Source of the DNA: Lepeophtheirus salmonis
Taxonomy: Eukaryota > Arthropoda > Copepoda > Siphonostomatoida > Caligidae
Direction of reading: 5' to 3'
Assembly (NCBI RefSeq): GCF_016086655.4
Contig: NC_052140.2
Coordinates: 9,610,001 to 9,674,000 of the forward strand
Length of the DNA: 64,000 bases
Part shown: one piece after another, positions 47,346-58,255 of the stretch
Position numbering within the stretch: the first letter of the stretch is position 1
How the letters are laid out: the number at the start of each line of letters is the position of its first letter
Notes under the pieces: model-generated
What the model was told of the DNA's origin: nothing
The model's input: the letters and a program-made list of their open reading frames with translations, nothing else
Databases searched by the model: none
Made by a program: the position numbers and the translations under genes

Positions 47346-50198
47346 TTTATATGTATATTGGCAAAATATAGTTTGACAAAATATTTTATAACATTATATT
47401 AATTACATTTTATATTTTGAATTTGGATTATTGTTATTTATGAAAATCCTTTAATTCCTTCTATTTTTAATTTACATTTTAAAATTCTTTAAACGCAAAT
47501 AACTCTGCGGACAATGATCCTAGAATGCTAAATATAAACTGTTAGATTTTGTGCCATCCAAATTTTTTAAATTAAAGTGGTTTTCTCAAATTAGTCGAGG
47601 AAAATAGGATTTATTTCGGGAAAATGAAATCTTAATGCCTAAGACTAATTATGTAATGAACTAGTAATTCATAATTTGTAAATGGTAAATTTTGCGTAAT
47701 TTTTTTGCATTTTTGTTTTTGTTATCAGTAATAGCTAATCCACTAAAACATCTCAATGAAAAGTAATTTAAAGAAATACAAAATTGAAAAGAACACCGGG
47801 TATTAAAATACAAGAGGTCAGTGTATGGACAATGGGGATGCCATCTATCTGATATCATGATTAGGTATTTAAATGCCCTTTCCTCATAAAAGGATTCTTT
47901 ACAAAACTGTATAGTGTAAGTAATACATCGTCAGACATATCGAAGAGGTTTTTATTTTCATATATTTTATATAGACTTTGTGCTTTATATTTGAGATATT
48001 ATTTAAATAAACACATTGAGAACAATACTAGTAAGAAGTTTTATATCAAAATATTTTGATAAAAAAATTGAATAAAGAGGTTAATAAAGATTTTAAAACA
48101 CTATCAAAATATGCCCAAAATTCATAAATTCAGACAAGTTTCAAATCAAAAAATTAATTTTAGACGTTGTTCGAATGATGTTGTTTAATTTCAGATAACA
48201 TACAATAGCCAAATATAGAAGAAACATATACATAAGAGAGCAAATGCAGTTAGGATATTTATCTCTTGGGTGGATAAAATTCAAAATGCAACTTACCTAC
48301 TTTTTATGCATGGTAATTCTTAATTATTTGGTAATCCTTGAGGTAAAGGATCTCATTATTATTCTTGTTTGTTCCTATTGTCAACTCCAGAAAGTTAAAT
48401 CCTCATATCCAAAACGATTCTCTTTTTCATTGAGACTCTTCCATGACAAAATGTATATTCTCCCGAAAATATGTTGGATCAGTTATGAAGATGAATAGTC
48501 TAAAATCCTTCATTTTCTTCAAGAATCAAGAGTTATCATTTGTAATTACTCTCTGAGATCATGTTGATGTTATAGCCTTTTACATTGCTTGGTTTCATTT
48601 ATCAATATTAATTACTACACCACTGCCTCCTCTAGACATCTTTGCATTACCGTTCTACAAAATCCAAGTTATCCTCTTTTTTTGAGATAAGTTTTTTTCA
48701 CTTAATTTGGAAGATTCATGTTTGATTTGGTTCGACTTATTGATAAGCTTGGAAGTTTATGAACTACCTCGTGCCTCAATAACTCTTCAAGTTTTTAATA
48801 ATACAAAACAGCGCTGAGTTCACAAAGGATTAAGGAACTAACACAATACAATTTGCCACTAAATTCCGTTTCCTCATTGATTCAATAATTAAAGATTACT
48901 TCCTTATTGTCCAATTTATAGTTTCATTAATCAATTATTTTTATATTATAATATTCAATTCATAAATGAATTAATTTGAGTTCTTCATTGACTAATTAGT
49001 TCGAATATATCGGCTGGATTGGGTAATAAGCCATTAGGAGAGGTGGCTTAATATTATTAACGATTTTTCTGTCGTCTTTTTATATTTTTCCCTAAATAAA
49101 AGGTATTCATCCAAATGAATTCAAGATTACACTCCCCCCCATTGGCAATGCTTCAAGTGGAATAATCGCATTAATCCAGTTAAACTTAATGTTTGTATGA
49201 GCACCTGTTAGGCGATCCATAAAAATTAACTTTGCTTAAACGGAATGTTGATAATTTCCCAAGGTTATGAGTAGGAGGGAAGCGACTCAAACTCTGGGAG
49301 ACTCCGTACGATACTTGGACAGTTCTAGTTCGGAAGAGATTTAACTGTCTATCAAATATACATTGGAGGTATCCATGGGACAAATTACATTATTTTCCTG
49401 AAGGGGATCCGTTATATTCTTTATCGAGACGGATTTGGATGCATGGATATAAACGTTATCCCTTATATTAGTTATTAATATGATTGATGTGAGGCGTGAG
49501 GTAGTTAAATGTACAGTACATCTATTCCTTCTTTTCTTCTTCTTGATGTTCTTTTCTCTTCAGTATCTAGCTATTTATTATTTCATTCAATTTAAAACAA
49601 AGTCCGACTAATGAATTTGCTAATTATTTGGTTCATATGATCGGACAGGGATTACATTGCCAATAATATTTTTAAAAATGCAGCAAATAAATAAATTACT
49701 TATGTCATAACTCTTATTCAACTCGAACATTCCAATTTCGTTCTAATATAACCAAATTAAGACAAAATATCTTCACATTATCATACCCCATAAAATATGT
49801 AAGCGTTGAATTTTAACTGCAACTTATTTGAACATGGAAATTTAAACTGTTGTTTCTCAAAAACGATATCATCAATCGATTCAAAATTTTATAGGATTAT
49901 TTAGAAATGTGTGAAAGTTACATAACAATTTCTTTTGATGTTCTTGGCTGAAGTACTAAAGAATTGTTGTAACTTAACTGGTAAGTGTCGGACAATTTGA
50001 AACGTCCGACAATGCGTACCTAACTCAATTGAACAACTGAATAACGATAATTTATGTCCTCTTTTTCTAAAAAAAAATCATTCAGTTTTTGCACATTTTG
50101 GATATAAAATATATCAAATCCCTAGTAATTACTCTTCTGCAGGTAAAATTTTCAAAAGTTTTAGGATTATTTTTATTTGGCGGTTTCATTTTTACTAA
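47346..50198. other. No gene seen
   Basis: AT-rich. A small perfect hairpin (GTCGGAC...GTCCGAC, 49987-50010) lies about 190 bases before the next element. The 84-codon plus ORF at 48244-48498 is unrecognised. Confidence 0.5.
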
Positions 50199-50380
50199 GG
50201 GTGTACTGTACCGTGCCAGTTAAATCATTTTTTGTGAAAATGTAACAAAATGAGGGTTCAAATGCGTTCCTTTTGAAATAAAAAAATTTGATGCACAAAG
50301 TTTGAAAAATTTCTGTGAATAATTAGAAGTAGGTCAACGGACCTAAAGTTTTGAAACTTTATATATTTTTGGGAAAAAAT
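50199..50380 (+). repeat. Left terminal inverted repeat of the 3.4-kb element
   Basis: Pairs with 53426-53599. The outermost bases GGGTGTAC and GGGTACAC differ slightly, so the exact boundary is uncertain by a few bases. Confidence 0.85.
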
Positions 50381-51527
50381 GAGATTTTATTGGAATACTA
50401 TCCGTATACTACACATTTAAGATTGTTAGTAAAATTATTAAATTTACTTAAGTTAAAGGTCTATCAATTTTTTTTAAATGTTTATTATAAATCATTTTTT
50501 ACGTGTCTAAAAAAGTGATAAATATATATTAAGAAAATGTAGCCTTTTTGCCTATCTGTTTGTTCATCGGCATATCATAGCCAAATAGGGCTAATAATAA
50601 AAAACAATTTCAAATACGTTTTTTTCTTAGATTAACAAAAAAAAGTATGTATTTTCATGACATTTTTGTGGAAACCAAGTTATATAAAATGAAGCAAAAA
50701 ATCATATCAAACAGAAAAATATTGCAAGGAAAATTTATTAGGAGCTTATTTCATACAAAAATGACCTCCAAGGCCATTTAAGGTCGTGGGTTAGAATGTT
50801 CAATATTTCCAAAGTTTAGGATTTATTTTCATTTTTCAAAACGGTTCCAACTTTATAAATTGTATATTTAGACACAAACAACATTTTTGAATTTGAAATC
50901 CTAACCATTCGAAAATTTAAAATAGCAGCGTCCCTAGAATGCATAATTAATTTAAAAACAATGCGTTGTATTGATATACTATGCAGTAGGTTCCTAATCT
51001 AAACAAAGGACAAAAATACTGCAATGCACTATTTGATTAAAATCTTGTCAAACCTTAATTTGCATGATAAATTATTACAAGTTTTGTTTTGTAAGCAGTG
51101 TATCTATATTATTTAATCTGTTACTATGGCAACATGAATAAGATCTCAAAATAAATTGTATCTGACAGGTGAATCTGTGACAAAGATAATAGGAACCAAA
51201 TTGCCGTTAATACTTATGGTTTTGGGATATTTCCACATCACCATCTTGATCCAAAGAAGACAATCCGAAAATCATCTCATTATACAATAACTGAAGTAAC
51301 TAATTTTGGAGATAAAGGTTACATTCCTATTAAGGTCAATCTAGACTGTTTATATAAGCTGTACCAGCTTTTTGAAGTATGGAAACTCATTAAAAAGATT
51401 TAATCCCAATCATTAAAAAACTCAAATTCAAAAGAGTTTAGCCTTTGTTTCCTCCCTTGATTATCAGATACACTGACTAGGATGTCCATTTTACAAAAAG
51501 ATAAATACTTTTTCTTAGCCCGGTTGA

Positions 51528-53246
51528 GGAAAAGAACAAAGAGGGTTCATATTTGGATTTGATAGACTCTTTGCAGCTAAGGAAAAAAGTGTATTTGAAA
51601 GAAAGAAGCTGGAGCAAGCAAGAAGTAATCAAATCCAACAGTCATCAACATCTACTATTGAGCAAATTTCGTCTGATTCCGATATTAGTAAAATTATAGA
51701 TGATAAAAGAGAGGATGAAATCCAAATGTATTTATCAGAAAGTAAGATAGGGAGAAAAACTGTTATTACACTTGAATTTTCAGCTACCCTCAATTGTACA
51801 AAAATATCGTACCGAAAATGGGTTTTTACTTTATCACAAACTGCCAAAAGTCTAGCTCATAATTTTGATGAACTTTTTCTTCATAAAGAAACAGTTCAAA
51901 AAACAAGAGCTAAATATAGATGTAAAAAGCAAACTAATTTAAGGCAACATTCCATCCAAGGTTTCCCTTCGTTATTTATTGGGATGGAAAAATGATTCCC
52001 AATCTTATTGAGAAAAACAAAAGATCGTTTACCTGTATTGGTTTCAGAAAAAGGAATTTTAAAGTTGTTGTCTGTTCCCATGCTTTGATCAGGATCCGGG
52101 GAGTCATAAACAATAGTTGTTTTCAATACGACGAAAGAATGAGTCATTATTAACTATGTCAAAGCAATGTGTTTTGACACAACAAGCTTAAACATAGGTA
52201 GGAATACTGGGGCTTATGTCATGCTTGAAAAATTACTTGAATAAAAACACTTTCCATTTGCATGTAGCCACTATATCTTAATTAATTATTGGGACTGTTT
52301 TGCTAGATTGTTAGGATATCACATTTTCTCCAAAGGTCCATTATTTAAAAGATATACACAAAATTGGGAATCGATCAATAAAACGAAATAGGAATACAGA
52401 GTCACAGATAAAGAGGTGGCTAGGCATGTTGAAGACATACGACAAGGCTCAATTGACTTTCCTAACGAACATCTTGAAAATAAATTTCCAAGGGACAATA
52501 ATAAGGAATTTTTAGAACTACTCATGATATTTCTTGGTGATGCTCCTGAGCGAGGAGTTAAATTTAGGATACCTGGTTCAATGCTGTTGGCTATCAACAG
52601 TCTTATAGAGTCTTAAAATCTGGATGTTTAATCGGAATTTAAATTATCTCCCGGAGAAGAAAGAGGATTGCAAGGTATAAATGTTTTTATAGTAAAAATA
52701 TATATATATAAGTTTGGAACAATGGATCTAAGGCTTCAGACGCTCCTTACAACGAACTTAATTTAATGAAGTCATTTATAAAAACTCAATTATAAACAGT
52801 CAAATTTCCAAATCAACTTGATCCAAACTTTCTAAACATTTATGGTACTTGTCGGACTAACTTTTAGGCCTTGCATTTTTGGATGGTCGAGTAAGTTTGT
52901 CATACAAAAGGCGGATGCTGAGCTCTTTAAAAGTAAATATTTGAGAGCAACTACAGTTCTGCGAAACAGATGTACACAAAAATTTACAAGACTTTGTCAC
53001 AGATAAAACAATATGTTGCATGAAAATTATGGAGTTTTAGAAAATGATTCTTTATCATGGAATGATAGGGATGATTTCAATAAGGCATCAGAAATGATTG
53101 GGTCTCTCAATGAAATTAATGATTTTGCCACAAGGGGAGTTGTGCTCATACAAGAATATAGTGACTTGTTAACAAGTGACGAATCATTTGACCATGGAAA
53201 ATTGTATCCTGACTCAAATAGGAAAACTTTCATAAATATTTATTAA
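51528..53246 (+). pseudogene. RNase-H-fold transposase of an unnamed family
   Basis: An N-terminal frame open 51528-51995 holds a charged coil (FERKKLEQARSNQIQQSS) and NCTKISYRKWVFTLSQTAKS, LAHNFDELFLHKETV. Then, in order: FIGMEK with YWDGK in an alternative frame (HWDGK in relatives; likely first Asp); KDRLPVLVSEKGILKLLSVP; KAMCFDTTSLNIGRNTGAY (likely second Asp, near 52165); FACSHYI (relatives have C-x-x-H); PRDNNKEFLELLMIFLGDAP and FRIPGSM; KHLWYLSD ... LGLAFLDGRV; LRATTVLRNRC; and NDFATRGVVLIQEYSDLL, where relatives have A-E-R-G, so the likely third acidic residue is Thr. Frames switch at least six times. I recall this family as multi-copy in arthropods and cnidarians without a settled name; hAT-like affinity is inference. 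Confidence 0.7.
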
Positions 53247-53425
53247 TTTTTTTAAAATTATTATGTTGATAATTAATTTTCAAATTGAAATCATTTTGTA
53301 AATATTGATTGTTTTTTTGGATACGCAAAAAATTATTTATCATAAACATTTAAAAAAACTTCCGATAGAAGTTTAGCTTAACTAAATTTGTTAATGTTAT
53401 TATCAAGCTGTAATGTGTAATTTAA

Positions 53426-53599
53426 GTTTTTTCCCAAAATATGTAAAATTACAAAACTTAAGGGCCATAGAGCTACTTTTAAATATTCACAAAATCTGTT
53501 CAAACTTTGAATCATATTTTTTCATCAAAAGGAACGCAATTGAAACCTCATTCTTTACTTTTTCACAAAAAGAGATTTAATTGGCAATTTAGTGTACCC
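53426..53599 (-). repeat. Right terminal inverted repeat of the 3.4-kb element
   Basis: Inverted partner of 50199-50380, ending AGTGTACCC at 53599. Confidence 0.85.
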
Positions 53600-55849
53600 G
53601 TGTATTGGAATTGCCCTTTTTTAAGTATCCGTTTCCGTTATCAAAATCAGTTACATAATGCAAATTCCACCAATACTTATGCATAACTATCTATACGGAT
53701 AAAATAACTTTTATGAGCTCATTTTTGGAAACAAAATTACGGTTACAAATCAAGTAAGTAGCTTCATGAAATTCTTTTAAACATAATAATGAATCGGAAT
53801 TGGTATTGGAGTAGTCCATGAGATGGTACCGGAATTAGCTGCAATTTTGGTATCACTACATCCCTAGTTTTTACATGTGCATTTGTCATATATCCATCCA
53901 TATTGACGGAAATTTCGAATCTTTTCATTTTTTTAGAACTATTTAAGTGCAATAGTTAATTTTTTTTTTGAACACATCAAACAAAAAATGCTTCTGTATT
54001 CCATCCAAGAATGGTCAGGGGGGTGGACATTTTCATAAATGACGTCAGATTATTCATAGTAACATAATCAAACAACATTGATATTGTCTTTTAATAAGGA
54101 AAAGGGATAATGCCTCCGTCTCCTATTGTGTTACTTATGTCCATCATTCATCAGTAGCTAAGTTGCATGTGTGTATTATTCTGTATTTCTCAAAATTATT
54201 TGTAATGTCGCATAAATTTCTATTTTATTCAGGTGTATTAAAATAAACAGATCATCCTGAATATGTAATTCAATTATCATTGTCTACCTGGTTTTAAAAA
54301 AAAACCCACCACAAACATCCTTCCTGTATCGACTGTAACGTACTTTTCATTAAATAAAAAATGATTTTCTTACTTTTATAAAATGAGGAATAACCATATT
54401 TTTTGTTAATTTTAATTACAATACATTGACTATCATTTAGCTGGACTAAAAAAATGGGTGATAATTATGTAAAAATTCAGTATATATATATTTATATAAT
54501 TTTTTTATTTGCTTTATGAAGTGGAGTCCCCATAGCACTTTTCAAGCCAAAGATAAGGTTGAACAATATTTTCCCATGAAGAACCAATGTAAAATTAAAA
54601 CAAAATTGTTTTTGATCAATTTTTTTGAAAATAACGAATGTAGTATCACACATAGCGCAATAACTCACAAACTAAAGAACAGATTGACATGTAATTTTGA
54701 CAGTTGTTTTTTGTAGCTTGAAATTAATTTAAAAAAATAGCACCATTTATACGGGAAGCTCTGAAATTTTCAGTATAATTGTTGGTATAGTAAAGTAACT
54801 ATTACAAGGCTATATTATTGGAATGATTGATTTATATTAAGAAAGTTAATGATTTCATACATTTTAATCTTACTGCATTATTAAATAGCCAATGTTTAAA
54901 GACTATTTATTGGAGAATGGGTACGTTGAATCTTTGCCAGAAAGATGTGTCAATTAATCATTATCAAATAATGTCCTTCAGTATTGTTTGGAAAGTAAGG
55001 GAGATGTCTAATACAGAAATAAATATATGTATTATAATAAATCTACCTATAGCAAACCCAGAAGTAACATAATAAATATCCAAGGGACTTTGTTATTACA
55101 AAAGTTGATCTAGAATCTGATAAAATAAAAGAAATAAATTTAAGGTCTATAAAGCTTGGATTAATATAAATATCTGAATTTTGATACATTTCTATACTTT
55201 TGAATGCTTTAAATTTTGATTTTCTATAAAGAGTGCGCAGGAAAAAACAGAAAGGTATTATGAATTTAATAATTGATTAAGCATTTAGACGGAAACTATT
55301 AAATTTCAGAATACTTTAGAAAGCTTTTAGTCGAGGGGTAATTGAATCAGTATAATATAGAACGTTCTCATAGGACCATAAAAATATGACATGTAATCGA
55401 TATGCTTCACGCCCAAATACTCATACAAAAATGTTTAATTGTTAGAGTACGCACTCGAGTTATGTATAAAATTGTTAATCCTACTCGAAATGGGATGGAT
55501 CTAGCAGTACAATATAAAACTTGCCCAGGTTCGAATGGGAAGAAGATGGTCAATTTAGAGGAGGCAATTTAGTACATATTTGAAAATTGTCTTCATGTCA
55601 ATTCATGTGCCAAATTGCAAGGTTTTTGAAGGTGTACCCTTCAATAATTCGGGCGAAAACAAAGTTTCCATAAGTTTGGAGCTACGTAAGGTCTCATAGA
55701 CAACTATAAACTATATAAACAATCTAGAAAAGATTTGAGAAGTCAAAATAAATTGTAACATTTTTATTTAAATCCTACAAACATATTCAAATATTTTTTG
55801 ATCTGTGACAAATTGCTTTCAAAGTATTGAAAGGAAGTCCCAGGTGTTC
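53600..55849. other. No gene seen
   Basis: AT-rich. ORFs at 54516-54716 and 54827-55072 are unrecognised. Confidence 0.5.
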
Positions 55850-56365
55850 TTCACTCAAAAGTAACAGTCAAAATAATGGTCCTTAGAAAAAAGTGTCTAA
55901 TGGAAAAGATATAACCCTATCCTTCTTTTATCCAGAGCTACTTGGACATGTTGTTGTACCCTGGACACAGACAAACTACTTTGATGATAACTTTGAATAT
56001 TTGATAACACGTCCGGGTAGAAGAGGGTGAAGTATTTTTAGAAATAGAGGTGGATTGGATGTATGAAAGTAAGACCTTGTTTTTTGACAAAGTGTCATTA
56101 AATATAAGAATTTTGGCATTTGCTGATTTAAAAATTTCTAGGACGAGTCATCGTGGCTTCCCTAATGTCAAAAACTTACAGCTTTGACTAATATTAATGG
56201 AAAGAAGTCCAAAGTAAGTCCGATATTAGCAGTTATCATAATTTGAAGGCCAAAAAATCAGAAATTCGTGATGTTAGGTGCTGCTTCTCAAAAACAGAAA
56301 TCATCATGGCATGTCAAAGTTTAAGACCTCGTATTAAGATTGTTGTAGAGATCAATTGTAACTAT
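55850..56365 (+). pseudogene. Mariner transposase remnant, badly decayed
   Basis: PELLGHVVVPWTQTNYFDDN (near 55935-55995) resembles the family strand YL-x-x-L-x-x-VV-x-PW-x-x-x-NY-x-x-x-N before QQDGAP, whose own residues have decayed to ITRPGRRG. About 270 bases on, SKTYS, then SEIRDVRCCFSKTEIIMACQ and SLRPRIKIVVEINCNY match the tail ...V-x-x-ACQ-x-F-R-x-RI-x-x-VIEA-x-GGYIE. No TIRs visible. Directly upstream of the DD34D mariner, but of a different lineage. Confidence 0.45.
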
Positions 56366-56499
56366 ACATGTATAATGAATAAATCATTTACATATTTTTG
56401 AAAAACTATTGTAAAAGAAAATTCAATTCGGTTACTTTTATTGTAAATATTGTGATGGGGGAAAATTTATATTCAGTCGTGAATTATCGTGCGTCAAGT

Positions 56500-56597
56500 A
56501 TGGAGGTCTCAATGAAAGAAATTCGCCATATTTTACATGTTTACTTCCTGTAAAGGGGAAAACATGCCAAAAGCGACCAAAACATTTGCGATGTATA
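56500..56597 (+). pseudogene. DD34D mariner transposase, N-terminal piece
   Basis: MEVSMKEIRHILHVYFL, a TAA, then GKHAKSDQNICDVY. This matches the start of classical (Mos/Hsmar-type) mariner transposases: ME-V-x-x-x-IRH-x-L-x-x-x-F-x-x-GK-x-A-x-x-A-x-x-ICDVYG. It is cut exactly at the TA where the next element inserted. Its continuation is at 57811-58255. Confidence 0.75.
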
Positions 56598-57810
56598 CCG
56601 GGCCGTGCAGAATTGTTTACCGATTTTTGTTCAGAACACATTGCGGACAATAATGACATTTTGAATGACTTGAGAAACAATTTATTCATACATTTTTAGA
56701 ATAATAAAATAGTTTGTGATCAAATTTTATCAATGTAGCCACCATTTGACTCAATGACACTGGTCAGGCGACGTCTGAAGCTGCCACAGATTCCTGGATG
56801 TAATCGGCGTCCAGTGAGGCCCAGGCTTTGTTGACAGTAGCCTTTAAGGCATTCATCTTCTTGTGTCGTTTTTTGCAGGCCTTGGTCTCCACTTGCGCCT
56901 AGATAGAGAAGTCTAGTAGGTTCAGATCTGGGCTGTGAGGGGGCCAGTAGTCCTTAACCAAAAGTTCATGTTGTCCTTGAGCCACTCCTGAGTTTTCTTG
57001 GAAGCGTGGGCGGGTGCCCCATCTTGTTGAAAACCCCAAGGAGAGTTGCCGACTATGGATTTAATCCACGAAAGGACCTTGGATGCCAAAGTCTTCACAT
57101 AATCCTCCGCTGTTAATCTGAGCCAGCGGGGAACCATACCGGCTTCATGACCTTCCCGTTGGATCTCCAAACATCTCCAAAGCTCACAACACGCTCATTT
57201 TGCCTGTTGAAAACAGGATCGACCGTAAAAGTTTTCTCATCTGAAAAAATGATGATGTGTCCAGATGAGCTCTTGATATCATTCGTGATTTTCTTGCCAC
57301 GCTCATGTCTGACTTCTTGCTGACGTTCAGTTAGCAGAGGGCGTTCAGTACGCCTCAGGGACTTTCCTCCAGCCCTTTTCAATGCCCTTGAAACAGTTGA
57401 TGTCGACGTTCCCATCTTTCTGGCCATGTTGGCAATGGACCTGTTGGGAGTCCTCTTCAACACTGCCTTTACTTGCCTTGTTGAGACAATGGGCTTCCTG
57501 CCAGCCCCAGGGGAATGCTTGAGATCACCCCCAGCCTCCAAGCGCTTGGAAAAGTTGTAAATTGTCTTCAACGAGGCCCCAACCTGTTCCTTAACGTTCT
57601 TTTGAGGCACTCCCGCTCGGAGGAGGCCTGCAATTTCGACCCTCTTTGTTTCCTGATTGGACATGGTCTCACGTGTGGAAGTTGTTAGGCTCTCACAGAA
57701 AGGATTTTTGTTTATTTTAAAAGTAAAAATACAAAACAATGAAATTGGTTGCCACATAACCTCTTAAAAAGTATGTTTACATCATCGGTAAATAATTTTG
57801 CACGGCCCGG
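56598..57810 (-). mobile_element. Tc1/mariner element inserted in an older mariner
   Basis: Left end after TA (56596-56597): CCGGGCCGTGCAGAATTGTT. Right end, reverse-complemented, preceded by TA (57811-57812): CCGGGCCGTGCAAAATTATT; both continue TACCGAT. About 27 bases with two differences. 1213 bp, near full length. It is the best-preserved element here. Sequence on both sides belongs to a DD34D mariner read in the opposite direction. Confidence 0.95.
56720..57664 (-). pseudogene. Tc1/mariner transposase, near full length, few lesions
   Basis: ATG at 57664-57662 begins MSNQETKRVEIAGLLRAGVP; the upstream 31 codons of the longer ORF are discounted because family members start here. The helix-turn-helix pair includes VGASLKTIYNFSKRLEAGG and MGTSTSTVSRALKRAGG with a GRK hook between. 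Catalytic residues are all present: FSDEKTFTVD, FQQDGAPAHASKKTQEW and WPPHSPDLNLLDF. Lesions: a one-base (C) deletion near 57122 after PVWFPAG, a frameshift near 56955, TAG for Trp in FSI-W (near 56898), and a frameshift near 56775 before FRRRLTSVIESNGGYID. Stop at 56720-56722. Four lesions suggest comparatively recent death. Confidence 0.93.
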
Positions 57811-58255
57811 TACAGGGCCAATATTCTTTTGGTCACAGGTTACACAACAGTGGTTACAGCATGTTTTCCCTGCTCAATTCTGCCCTCTACTGTGAACAAA
57901 TAAACTGTTTGAAGCTGTTGATCGAACCGAAGCGGCCAACATTGGTGAATAGGAGACAAAAATATATCATCAAGACAACACTAGGAGTCACACGCCATTG
58001 ATAACGCTCTTGAAGATCGGATTTTTTTTATACATTCACTTTACAGTTTGGATCTGGAAACCAAGTGACTACCACCATTTCCTGTATAATGCCAACCCAC
58101 TTTGTGGTGCAAATTTAGCCACAATAGAATCCCTGTGAGAATTTGTTGCCCAATTTTTAACCAATAAGGACAAGGACATCTACAAAAAGGGCGTTATGAC
58201 GTTGGATTCTCGTTTGCAACAACTTATCAAACAAAACGGAGCATACTTTGCTTAA
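57811..58255 (+). pseudogene. DD34D mariner transposase, C-terminal piece
   Basis: NSALYCEQINCLKLLIEPKR and PTLVNRR match the strand before the second Asp. After a one-base shift a single frame reads IYHQDNTRSHTP (second Asp), WKPSDYHHFLYNANPLCG (third Asp), LATIESL, a TGA, EFVAQFLTNKDKDIYKKGVM and LIKQNGAYFA, ending at TAA (58253-58255). The two Asp are 30 residues apart where 34 is standard, so about four codons of the HPPYSPDLAPSDYH block are lost. About half of the protein between this and 56597 is missing beyond what the insertion explains. Confidence 0.8.

Larger units (their letters stand above)
50199..53599 (+). mobile_element. 3.4-kb DNA transposon with about 180-bp terminal inverted repeats
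   Basis: The left terminus (50199-50380) and the reverse complement of the right terminus (53426-53599) align along their whole length at about three-quarters identity. Shared blocks include TTAAATC, TTTTTGTGAAAA, AATGAGG, TGCGTTCCTTTTGA, AAAGTTTGAA, TGTGAATA, AAGTAG, AAGTTTTG and TTTTGGGAAAAAA in the same order. Inside lies one decayed plus-strand transposase. No clear target-site duplication (GGGTGTAC outward; GTGTATTG on the right). The 1.1 kb between left TIR and coding part holds no other gene. Confidence 0.85.

Noticed and set aside
49987..50010. Perfect 7-bp hairpin GTCGGAC...GTCCGAC as a terminator or element end
   Set aside because: Too short and outside the TIR of the 50199 element; bacterial-type terminators are not expected in this genome.
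56438..56689. 83-codon minus ORF crossing the left TIR of the 56598 element
   Set aside because: It spans an insertion junction and is antisense to the DD34D mariner N-terminus; chance ORF.
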